Of a DNA stretch of 64,000 bases, positions 48,701-55,427 are shown one piece after another. Within the stretch, counting starts at the first letter, position 1. Every line of letters begins with the position of its first letter. The stretch comes from Farysia itapuensis (taxonomy: Eukaryota; Basidiomycota; Ustilaginomycetes; Ustilaginales; Ustilaginaceae): the NCBI GenBank assembly GCA_023212645.1, contig JALBYC010000001.1, positions 1,054,001 through 1,118,000 of the forward strand, written 5' to 3'. The notes beneath the pieces are model-generated. The model searched no databases. It was not told where the DNA came from and saw only the letters and a list, made by a program, of their open reading frames with translations. The position numbers and the translations under genes were made by a program.

Positions 48701-49219
48701 TTTGTGGCCAAAGTCGTGCAGCAGATCTTTGATGGCAGTGACGCAACCAGCTACAATTTTAGGTTGTTTTGCCTTGAGGCCGTCGAGCAGATCGGTGAGG
48801 AGACCGTCGCAGCCAACGACATCTTCCATTTCAGCGTAGAATGAGATAAGATCGAGGGCATTCTTCTTGGTGCCGGCTCGTGCTGATCCCAAACATTTTT
48901 CGACGAGAGCTGGAGCCACGACTTCTCTTGATTTGCCGGCAGCCTGGCCACCGAACTCGACGCACGCTCTGACCGCGTCGACACCTTTTTCTTGTGCTAC
49001 GGCATTGCTGTCGGTGACCATAGACTTGAGCAGCTCCGGGTTGCGGGTATATTGGCGGAAGATAGGATCTGATTCTGAACTTGTCTTTGCGAACGCCTTG
49101 GACAGCTCCTCGTATGCCGAAACGCGTGCTTTCCATAATTTTGAGGTGAGGCGATCCTCTATGGAAAGTTTTGTAAAGTCTTCGTCACCAGGCTTGCCCC
49201 CGCCAAAGTCGGCGCTCAT
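42755..49219 (-). CDS. XMAP215/ch-TOG-family microtubule polymerase with five TOG domains
   Basis: It binds tubulin and speeds microtubule plus-end growth at spindle poles and kinetochores. It has 2154 aa in one exon. Tubulin-binding TOG HEAT arrays, by eye: TOG1 (about 15-240), TOG2 (about 290-520), TOG3 (about 640-885), TOG4 (about 925-1165) and TOG5 (about 1300-1560). Each starts with a W-bearing helix such as SKLWKARVSAYEELSK, SKKWQERKETLDAIL, SGVWKERLTGMAEF or DANWKERKEALEEVL. Linkers are Ala/Pro/Arg/Lys-rich and basic, as for microtubule-lattice binding. A helical C-terminal region (about 1690-2040) corresponds to the animal TACC-binding part. Yeast Stu2 and S. pombe Alp14 have only two TOGs and dimerise by a coiled coil, so this resembles the metazoan architecture. 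It is divergent from NudE. Confidence 0.93.
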   Translation of the reverse strand: MSADFGGGKPGDEDFTKLSIEDRLTSKLWKARVSAYEELSKAFAKTSSESDPIFRQYTRNPELLKSMVTDSNAVAQEKGVDAVRACVEFGGQAAGKSREVVAPALVEKCLGSARAGTKKNALDLISFYAEMEDVVGCDGLLTDLLDGLKAKQPKIVAGCVTAIKDLLHDFGHKQVSPKPILKRLPDIFAHSDKNVRAEGSLLAQELHRYIGAALQPTIDSLKDIQAKELRQQFAEIDAQGAGKPVPTRFLLSQREKVEAASANVAAVSAEGASAVAAEAPADEVDDDIDPYDLAEPVKVFSSRDYPADFEEAISSKKWQERKETLDAILKILTSSARIHPDSRFDNLVDHLSLKIQKDANINVVLVSCQCLEAMAKGLRDDFARYKDKVVPPIIEKLKEKKAAVVEVLGKALDAIFQTVSFSDILEHIFTGIKHKNPAVKTESILFLVRCLRSTKVPPSKGDIKPIGDALVTAMADGSPDVRDAGAAGLGTLMKLIGERPMNAFLEGLDDIKKAKIQEEFKTATVRVKMPSASGAGAGGAAARKPPTSSSAPPARSAPSVVAKARPVAAPVASGKENQAPAPVSRAAVPVARAPVRPAAGASSAAGPSAAARKPAAGRPAANGGPAGKGAASATEPVKFKFHPDDAEAKAADLIPAGIQTQLASGVWKERLTGMAEFNDWLKIEAETLEAEIIVRALGKKPGWKESNFQVMAEVYKALQMLANDCPSFGRPSVALSVQPLCDKLGDIKLKGPAGDTLVTYAEKTSFGFVLAQALGPLASLKAPKAIADSILWVDQVLLEFGTSGVDVRSLIDYLITSLKSANAAVRLNATKAIGTLARSLGPSLNSFLADLNPQLRTTIEAEIEKAASSPPPAPTRFSDENKAPAAGPASSGASVAPAAQNDGPDEDMLDELIPRVDIDRLVSSATVARMGDANWKERKEALEEVLAIVNANSRLKGNMNELGNALKLRCTDSNIMCKTMALDAIAKLASAMNKHFEPQAKLLAAPIAQVLGDAKAPVRASATAALTAMAEQVGAGPMLPGFTTAAEGKTANPMLKQELFAWLGTWFETHPPEKGMELAPLTLPCLQCLDDKLAAVRKAAQSSLPFIIQRAGYKHVMETANQLKPASRTTVIPLIDAARTQAQALAKVAAPAAAPSAGVAPARASAVPRNMAASTARTGSPAPAAPVSPKVSGVARPGGVKPPSAVGRSLKAPSSTIVRGSRLPSDEAEGARRKPGTVPSTSTLQGASGNTIDRSAPLISTDPKAKMVRERRDGKGQNWIAADGAPRPELTEILRQQCEGQLSRGLIDSMFSKSHSAEKDYYAALTLLVDFISSPTFAEEQYGLSPEETIERTLASSDLIFKYVAIRLTDNNTSLSLKCLEILEHLSGLLSEQQYHMSDYEAACILPCLTAKFGDAKVAFRDRIREIFRKMTFTFPPSKLVTCYMENGLPSKNARVRTECLGEIGYLFSKNGLQVCSPSRTLPVIAKQISDRDANVRTAALMTLGEAYKIIGDEIWKLVGSLPGKEMSLLEERLKRTSVTSAKPATISPPRSAAPTPASASPRQTMTAPSSRIVRPAPTGMPAPSAGVKSRLPGPSGLPARRESAMGLPRPVRKSTGPADFGLQETIPTQLAQAHELNGDRGVEGGSRSRIPSASAPQELLRNELPEEEDEELTVDQAINQIVSKQVEQSIMALKHVSIFISEVEPQLIQHMDQLAIVLSKQIHLAFSPGSDLSGNERLKKHLIVVGTSLFDRDRTWEDGRTLGSYLSRSALIPLLTVLLQQLLQATSKGDDRNAQMESKYINTIVLRCFSACNLNLLYGACLSMLTEATEDLRELSGAVLDTRTKFSELVVKCLWKIAKRLQNSLEEKQVEAAQLYADVENFLQTIPPPEWKRRAQDGVPLGDLPLRTMKVILNNMTTHFGDDALSMLDMIPEPENSIVYSYVIRMLNANGGADAGEDGAGEPSSRPNKAPSANGGGGSVRGSSNGESAPPAQTPAAVEDALHHAELRDIFQMISNKSQSRQGIRELYEFQKRNPHLEKHVENSLQKTGPIFQRFIKRALANHASEDLDAVEAKEAAGKERASTPLSASALGAHTAGSGPVTPRSSRFSAAHQLASDNNQVASPTSSHNSPRSSSIRNPAADDRLAQLRAKFT

Positions 49220-49617
49220 GGTGGCAACGGCAGATGAGGCAGTAGTATCACGGCAAGCAGACGTGTGTTACTGAGATGATGTGAGGTGTAGCCGACGTTG
49301 CATGCCTTTGGGCCAGGTGGAGATGAGTAGTAGGAGGGAGAGAAGCAGATTCGCAGCTCGCAGTAAAGGAAAAAGAGTGTTGGATCGTCGTGCATCTGAA
49401 TTTTGTAATTGTGTTGATCTCGGAATTGTAATAGGTGCCTTGCGCATTGAATAGGCAGCTTGTTTACGCCCTGGCGCATTCAAGGCGCGCCCTGGCTGAA
49501 CGCGCATCTTGTTTTCTTCATTTGGCGCGTCGTTGTGTTCAGTGTTGGTCTTGTGAGCACACGCAAACACCCAGATATCTCAACGCATGGCGCAGTAAAC
49601 GCCATCCAATCGTAGTC
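49220..49617. promoter_or_regulatory. Shared divergent promoter, XMAP215 homologue / NudE
   Basis: This 398-bp spacer holds both promoters. It contains inverted-repeat-like GGCGCGCC/GCGCC patches (GCGCATTCAAGGCGCGCC near 49470-49490) and AT-rich stretches near 49395-49435. An upstream frame open into NudE lacks a convincing start. No other gene was seen. Confidence 0.45.
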
Positions 49618-51420
49618 ATGACGCAAGATGCAGCGGACCTCCGCTTCGACTCGCCCGAGCAGGAGGTCAGACACTGGAAGTCCAAAGTGGCCGACATGCA
49701 AGATGCTCTGCGAGAAACCGAGTCCAGCTTACAAGACTTTATGGAGAGCAGCAAGGAGCTCGAGGCAGAAATGGAAAAGGAGCTCTCCTTCTCCAACAAG
49801 ACCATTTCAGATCTCAAGCGACGCAACGAGCAGATGCAGGGCGACCTGGACGACTGGAAGTCCAAGTATTCCAAAGCCTTGTCCGAGCACAACAGCACCC
49901 TCACCCAGCTGCAAAAGGAGCTCGCCCTGCTCAAAGAGTCCGTAGATCTGTACAAGACCAAATTGCGGGACACAGAAATGACCAACGACGAGCTGGAGAA
50001 TGCGGAACGTATGGTCGCATCTTCCCTCGCCGATATGGAAGGGAGGTACCACAGAACCATCGAAAAAACAGCCTTGTTGGAAGAAGAGCTTATCGAAAAG
50101 TCTAGACTCGAAGAAGAGAACCAGAGACTCAAGGACGAACTGAGGGAGCTGGCGGAAGAGATGGCTGTACTGCGGGATCTTGCAGGCAGAAGCAGAGCAC
50201 CATCAAGAGCCGAGACATTGGGCAGCTCGCACGATGAACAACCGTCCTACGCGGATACAAGCTTGTCTCCCAGGAAACCCATGTTGTCGGTGAACGATCG
50301 TCCCTCGTCACGCCAGACAGCAGCGTCGCCGAGTCTAAATCGTGTTCCCGTATCTCGTCGCCTGGGCGCCTTGAATCATAGCCGTCGCACCAGTCGCGGT
50401 GGACCCGATGTATCTCATCTTGCTGCAGTTCAAGACGACAGCCCAGATGTACTGCCCTCATCTTTGCGAACACCAGCGTCCGTCGGAGGCTTGTCGCGCC
50501 GCGACACGCTGGTCGGAACACCGGGTGGAATGGGCTTGACGTCTTCTCCCTCAGCTCGCGCACATCTGCGTGCGTCAGTCAGAGCCGCAACAAGAGGAGG
50601 TACTCTACCGCGCACCCCTGCGACTGCTCCTTTGGGCACAAAACGCATGATGGCCGACATGATTTCCAAAATGAAGGCGCTCGAGACACGCATCAATTCT
50701 GCCAAGGATCTGTCTCGCGTCGTTGGACCGGGAGAGGACAGTGCGATTCCACGTCCAAGTTCACGCATGGGCGCTAGCACGCTCAGCAGCCATCCCTTCA
50801 ACTCGCCAGGTCATAGTTCCGTAGTGCTCTCATCAACACCGCGTGCAGGTCGTCCGAGCTTTGACGGTAATAGGACCATTGGCAGTTCCATCCCGGTGCC
50901 ATCGCGCGTGCGAAGGCCGAGCTCCCGTATGTCAGAAAGCGTCACACCACCTTTGCCGTCCCTCGGTCTGCCGAGATCAGCTGCACCGAGTTCCGCTGTG
51001 CGTGGCAGCTCGCCTCTTGACTTTATGAAGCACGATCCGGCAGACACTCTGCCCTATGCCTCGCAATACGCCGCTGCTCAAGCGTCCGCCTCTCGTCGTC
51101 GAAGCAGCATCTCGGCTACAGCCCCTTCAACACCAGGCATGTCACACTCAACATCCATAGGCACTCTGGCCAAAGTGCGAAACGCATCGTCCATGGCGAG
51201 ACCGATTACACCAGCTTCGGCCTCATCCCGAGCCTCCTCGTCTATGCGTATCAATGACGATGTCAGCACACGAACACCGCTCTCGACACGCCTTGCTGCC
51301 GGCCATCGACCTCCCTCCAGCGCAAGAGGAAGCGCCTCTGTTACAGCAGCACCCACTTCGTGGAAACCCTCTATGACCCACTCGCGAACGACGTCAGCGG
51401 CATCTAACGAGCCTCGCTGA
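49618..51420 (+). CDS. NudE/NUDEL dynein-regulator homologue
   Basis: It links LIS1 to cytoplasmic dynein for nuclear migration and spindle positioning; in smuts dynein also drives endosome motility. I chose the ATG at 49618 (600 aa), because the frame upstream lacks NudE-like sequence. Residues ~10-190 are one long coiled coil with the family signature: FDSPEQEVRHWKSKVADMQ, LQDFMESSKELEAEMEKEL, DLDDWKSKYSKALSEHN, and DELENAERMVASSLADMEGR, which matches the conserved LIS1-binding segment. The remaining ~400 residues are Ser/Arg/Pro-rich and disordered, with a short helix TKRMMADMISKMKALETRI near residue 345 that resembles the C-terminal helix seen in fungal NudE. It converges on the FAH gene, 62 bp away. 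Confidence 0.9.
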   Translation: MTQDAADLRFDSPEQEVRHWKSKVADMQDALRETESSLQDFMESSKELEAEMEKELSFSNKTISDLKRRNEQMQGDLDDWKSKYSKALSEHNSTLTQLQKELALLKESVDLYKTKLRDTEMTNDELENAERMVASSLADMEGRYHRTIEKTALLEEELIEKSRLEEENQRLKDELRELAEEMAVLRDLAGRSRAPSRAETLGSSHDEQPSYADTSLSPRKPMLSVNDRPSSRQTAASPSLNRVPVSRRLGALNHSRRTSRGGPDVSHLAAVQDDSPDVLPSSLRTPASVGGLSRRDTLVGTPGGMGLTSSPSARAHLRASVRAATRGGTLPRTPATAPLGTKRMMADMISKMKALETRINSAKDLSRVVGPGEDSAIPRPSSRMGASTLSSHPFNSPGHSSVVLSSTPRAGRPSFDGNRTIGSSIPVPSRVRRPSSRMSESVTPPLPSLGLPRSAAPSSAVRGSSPLDFMKHDPADTLPYASQYAAAQASASRRRSSISATAPSTPGMSHSTSIGTLAKVRNASSMARPITPASASSRASSSMRINDDVSTRTPLSTRLAAGHRPPSSARGSASVTAAPTSWKPSMTHSRTTSAASNEPR

Positions 51421-51482
51421 TTTCAACACGTATACCTTTTGCATGTACTTTTTACCAAACAATTTGCATACTTCATTGTCAT

Positions 51483-52505
51483 TCACAGTTTGGCTTTGGG
51501 CAGGGGCACTGAGTCGGAAGGCTTCTGAGCTCGCACAGGGTTGATGAGCGAGCCCAAGCCGTGGTTGCCCCACAGATGGCAGACGTCGCCGTCTTGAAGG
51601 TGGACAGGCGGATTGCGTTTGAAACCTTCGCCAGGCGGTGTTCCCCTGTCAGTTACAGAAACGAAATAAAAAAAGCGGGGAAAAATCATGGTCAGAAATC
51701 AGTGCCCAAAAATTGTGCGGACAACCTAGCACACTTACATGCTGATGATGCTTCCGGCTTCCAGAGTTGTGCCTTTGGAAAGTTCGGCAATGGTCTCGGC
51801 GGTTTTCCAGAGCATGGAGGAGGTGTTTCCCTCCTGCATGATGCGATTGTTGAGCTTGGTGACCAGGTGGATGTTTTCCGGATTGTGAATACCGTGGGCG
51901 TTTGAAGCGGATACGAGCACGGGACCCAACGGAAGCCAGCCGTCGAAAGACTTGCCAAGACCCCACTGGGGAACGGCAAACATGCGCTTACGAGCACTCA
52001 CGTCGTTGCTGAGCGTGTAGCCCATAACGGCCTGGAGTGCTTCTTGTGGTCCGACATCCTTGATGCTTTTGCCGAGGACTGCGACTAGCTCGACTTCGTA
52101 GTCGCTCTCCGTAGCAGCACAGGGAGGGATTACAATGTCGTTGCTCGGCCCACTGACGCAGGACAAAGGCTTGTAGAAAAGGATCGGAATCGGCACGCGC
52201 TTGGCTTTGGCATCGTATTCGGCCTGCCCTGGCTGCACGAAATTAGCACCGAGCGCCCGAACAGTACCAATGTCAGCCGCCGACAAGGGGGAAAGCAGAG
52301 TCGCCACTGTCTTGATGATGCCTGAAAGCGGTCCACGACCTTTGAGAGGGTGTGTGAACAAGACATTGACCTTGATAACGTCTCGGTTTGCATACGCTAC
52401 TCCCACATCTTGGTAGTCGTCCACAGGCTGTCCGAACCATTCGCGCCCGTCCTCTTTGGCAATGAAGCGCACAAGGCGCCACCAGGATGTCGGCGTTGCT
52501 GTCAT
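51483..52505 (-). CDS. Fumarylacetoacetate hydrolase-family enzyme (FAHD-like), two exons
   Basis: Exons are 52505-51739 and 51645-51483, with a 93-nt intron (donor GTAAGT, acceptor TGACAG) splitting an ATG codon in phase 2; the product is 309 aa. It is a metal-dependent C-C hydrolase/decarboxylase fold, as in FAHD1/FAHD2 and bacterial HpcE-type proteins; the exact substrate cannot be told. Visible family features: KPLSCVSGPSNDIVIPP, the metal-site acidic residues in ATESDYEVELVAVLGK, GYTLSNDVSARKRM, GKSFDGWLPLGPVLV, KLNNRIMQEGNTSSMLW, and across the intron GSIISMGTPPGEGFKR. The start is the ATG at 52505. It is divergent from the GST gene across 260 bp. The splice keeps the conserved GTPPGxG active-site lid intact, which supports the model. 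Confidence 0.88.
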
Positions 52506-52719
52506 CTTGGTAATATGCAATACAGAGGCAAGACTAATGCCGCCTTAGTTCCCCGCACTTTGGCGCTTTCACAAAAAAAAGCGTCATTTGTTAGACTCGA
52601 GATGCAGCAATCCTGTTCAGCTGTTCGCTGTTTGCACTTTGCACCTTGCTGATCTGTGCTTTGTGTGTGTGGAGGAACATCTTCCCATGTCAGCATGCTT
52701 AAGTCCGTGCTCCTTCCAA

Positions 52720-52728
52720 ATATAAATA
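52720..52728 (+). promoter_or_regulatory. TATA box of the GST gene
   Basis: ATATAAATA ends only 37 bp before the first ATG of the GST gene (52766). If transcription starts about 30 bp downstream, the leader is only ~10-20 nt. This bears on start-codon choice in that gene. Confidence 0.55.
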
Positions 52729-52765
52729 TCCAGTGCTCCAGTCGCTGTAGACAGACCTGATTCAG

Positions 52766-53688
52766 ATGTCCTTTGTGAGAACGCTGCCTCTGTTTGGACG
52801 TAACTTGTCAGCTCAACCCCTGCTTCAAAGAACATACTCCAGCTCCTCCATCTCCGCTGCCATTACCAACATGAAGCCCGTGATTCTCTACACCGCCGGA
52901 ACGCCCAACGGCCAAAAGGCGTCGATCATGCTGGAGGAGATCAAGGCGCTGAACCCCGATTTCCAGTACGAGGTCAAGGCGATTGACATGTCGAAGAACG
53001 AGCAGAAAGAGTCCTGGTTCCTGGAGATGAACCCCAACGGTCGAATCCCTACTCTGCTTGACCCCAATAACACTGCTACACACCCCAAGGGATTCCCCGT
53101 CTTCGAGTCTCTTAGCATCTTGCTCTACCTCGAGAAGAAGTATGATGCTGAGCACGCCTTCAGCTGGTCGGACAGCGACCCTAAGGGCGAAAACTACCGC
53201 TCGCAGGTTCTTCAGTGGTGCTCATGGCAGATGGGTGGTCAAGGTCCCATGCAGGGACAGGCAAACCACTTCCGAATGCAGGCTGTCGGAGACTCCAAGA
53301 ACGTTGTGCCCTACGCATACACCAGGTACCACAACGAGACCGTCAGGCTGTACGAGGTCCTCGAAGCCGGACTCAAAGACCGAGACTACCTTGTCGGAGA
53401 CGGCAGGGGTAAGTACAGTCTGGCTGACGTGCTCACCTTCCCCTGGGCTTTGTGGAGCCGATTCGCCGGTATCAAGGATGAAGAGATCGGACCCAACGTT
53501 CATGCCTGGGTCAAGCGAATCCGCGCCCGACCTGCCGTCCAGAAGGGTCTCGAAGTGCCTTCCAAATCTGAGCTGCTCAAGAAGCTCGACGACGTGAGTG
53601 ATTTACTTTCGTGCACCGTGTTGAACAGACTCGCTGACCTGTTTAATTTCTATAGCCCAACTGGATGCCTGACATGCCCAACCTCTGA
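52766..53688 (+). CDS. Ure2/Nu-type glutathione S-transferase, two exons, possible dual targeting
   Basis: This is a thioredoxin-fold glutathione transferase or disulphide reductase. Exons are 52766-53593 and 53656-53688; the 62-nt intron has donor GTGAGT, branch GCTGAC and acceptor ATAG, phase 0. The last exon encodes only PNWMPDMPNL. It has 286 aa. Nu/Ure2-class features: YTAGTPNGQKASIMLEE (42-58), NPNGRIPTLLDPN, the glutathione-binding FESLSILLYLEKKYD, and LQWCSWQMGGQGPMQGQANHF, typical of YfcG/YghU/Ure2p. Residues 1-35 are Arg/Ser-rich without acidic residues and look like a mitochondrial presequence. ATG2 (codon 36, 52871) would give a cytosolic form starting at MKPVILYT. It is divergent from the FAH-family gene. 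Confidence 0.9.
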
Positions 53689-53941
53689 ACAGATCTGTGA
53701 CACACTTGCTTGTAATAACAGAGTCACATTAGCCCAATGTTTCTCCATTGACGGCCTGGGAAAGGTACGCGTGTGTGAACCCAAGTCGTTGGCACATGCC
53801 GCGTGCTCATCAGGCTCATTTATGCAACCGTGCTGTCATGACACCGCTGGATCTTGCTTGTAATGACAACGATTATTCAACAGATGATGCTCTATTAGTC
53901 ACCTGAGATTGTGCAAAGGATGGAGGGAAGCGCGGAACAGA

Positions 53942-54845
53942 TCACACGCCCTGCTCGAGGAGGACGTTGAGTTTGTTGACTTTGCTTGCGACGGAAAGGT
54001 CGACAGTGTTACCAGCGAAGTCAACGACGAGACCACCCTGGATTGCTGGGTTGACTTTCTGGACAATCTTGAGCGTCTTGCCGTTACCCTTGGCCGCGAT
54101 CTGCGAGCTCTTCAGGGCCGACTCGATACGCGAAACTTGCGACTTGTCAAGGGGTGTCGCCGAAGTGATTGTCACCTCTACCTCCCCACGGTAAGCAGTC
54201 ATGAGCTCCATGAAGCCGTCAATCACCTTTTCTGTGTCGGCCAACCGGCCGTTCTCCGCAAGTACGGTGAGCAAGTTGCTATTTTTTCAACAAAGCACCA
54301 AGGTCAGGTTGTGGCTCAAACGTTCACGTCTGTCTGTTTGACTTACTGAGTGATGGGATCAGCCTTGGTCTTGCCAAGGAGCTGCTCCAGGCCCTTGGTT
54401 CGTTCGGCACCGGCAAGGGTGGGGTTGGAGATAAAGGTCTTGAGCTGAACGCCTTCTGATCCGCCGAGAAGAGACTGGACCGATTTGAGGTCGGCCTCAA
54501 CCTTCTCCAGCGTCTTGGAGTCTTTCGACAGGGCGGCGACGTAAGCGGAAGATGCGTACTTGCCTGCAGTCATTGAGCAAAGTGCAAGTGTTCGCAGGTT
54601 AGAGTTTGACCACTTGGCTAGAGCTGCACATGCCATGAAACTTACCGGGCAAGCCTTCGAGCATCTTGGGAGCACGAACACTAGCCTGCGAGGCGTAGCC
54701 ACGGGTTGCCTGCTAAAATTCGTGGAACAAATACAACTGTCAGCAACATTCTTTTTGCTGGATCAATGGGGATGCATGCAGCACGTCAGCATGCAAAAGG
54801 CAGTCTACTTACCTGGAGCAGGCGAGGAGTGAATCGAGCGGCCAT
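53942..54845 (-). CDS. ATP5: Mitochondrial ATP synthase subunit 5 / OSCP, four exons
   Basis: This is the oligomycin-sensitivity-conferring stalk protein joining F1 to the peripheral stalk. Exons are 54845-54813, 54709-54646, 54563-54347 and 54278-53942, all with GTAAGT-type donors and AG acceptors. The joined length is 651 nt, or 216 aa, close to the usual ~210. The N-terminus MAARFTPRLLQATRGYAS is a mitochondrial presequence. Then come KYASSAYVAALSKDSKTLEK, DLKSVQSLL, FISNPTLAGAERTKGLEQLL, and across the last intron DPITHNLLTVLAENGRL, matching the family's DPxTxNFLxLLAENGR. The C-terminal VNPAIQGGLVVDFAGNTVDLSV is the OSCP beta domain. The intron-2 acceptor is a TAGCAG tandem. This is the most intron-rich gene in the window. 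Confidence 0.92.
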
Positions 54846-55427
54846 GATGTTGTGGATCGAGGTGATTAGTGACGAGATAGACAAGATTGATCTTCTTGTC
54901 GTTGGTGGTCGATGTTCCTCATCGCGCCCTCAAAACCGATCGGTTCCGAAGCTAAGGGCAACTAATTACTCGCCCGAGTGAGTATTCCACACTGCAAAAG
55001 GTCTAACATGTTCTCCCGCCACTCACACTCGCTAGCCCGCTCTCAAGTCTGTGAGTATGACCAAGCTACATATCCTGTCCCAGTCACGCACCTGAATGCC
55101 CGTATCAATTGCAAATCATGTCATGTATGCCGTCTCTCAGCTCCGCGTCCCCAGATCCAGTGTGAAAGTGCAGCTGCGGCGCTGAGCGCGTCGTCGTTTT
55201 GGATACTGACTCGCGCGGGATGACTGAAGCAGCACTCACAGACTTTAACAGCCACGAGCCAGAAAATCCCCATCCAAGTTCGCGCTTGCGCTGAGAAGAA
55301 AATCAAAATCTCTGTACAAATCAGCTGCCTCCAACCATCAACCTCATCGTCCACCCCTCCCTCTCCTTCCCTTTGTCTGCATTCAGCTCGGTACCCTTGC
55401 TGAATCGCGACATCCAGCTAGATTGAC
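54846..55427. promoter_or_regulatory. Divergent promoter, OSCP / eIF3c
   Basis: This is a 582-bp spacer. The 3' part (about 55325-55400) is a pyrimidine-rich tract (CCACCCCTCCCTCTCC) just before the eIF3c start, resembling the CT-rich leaders of highly expressed translation genes. No ORF of note was seen. Confidence 0.45.

Noticed and set aside
53594..53863. Read-through C-terminus of the GST beyond 53593
   Set aside because: The extension is intron sequence. The GTGAGT donor and ATAG acceptor give a natural short terminal exon ending at 53688.
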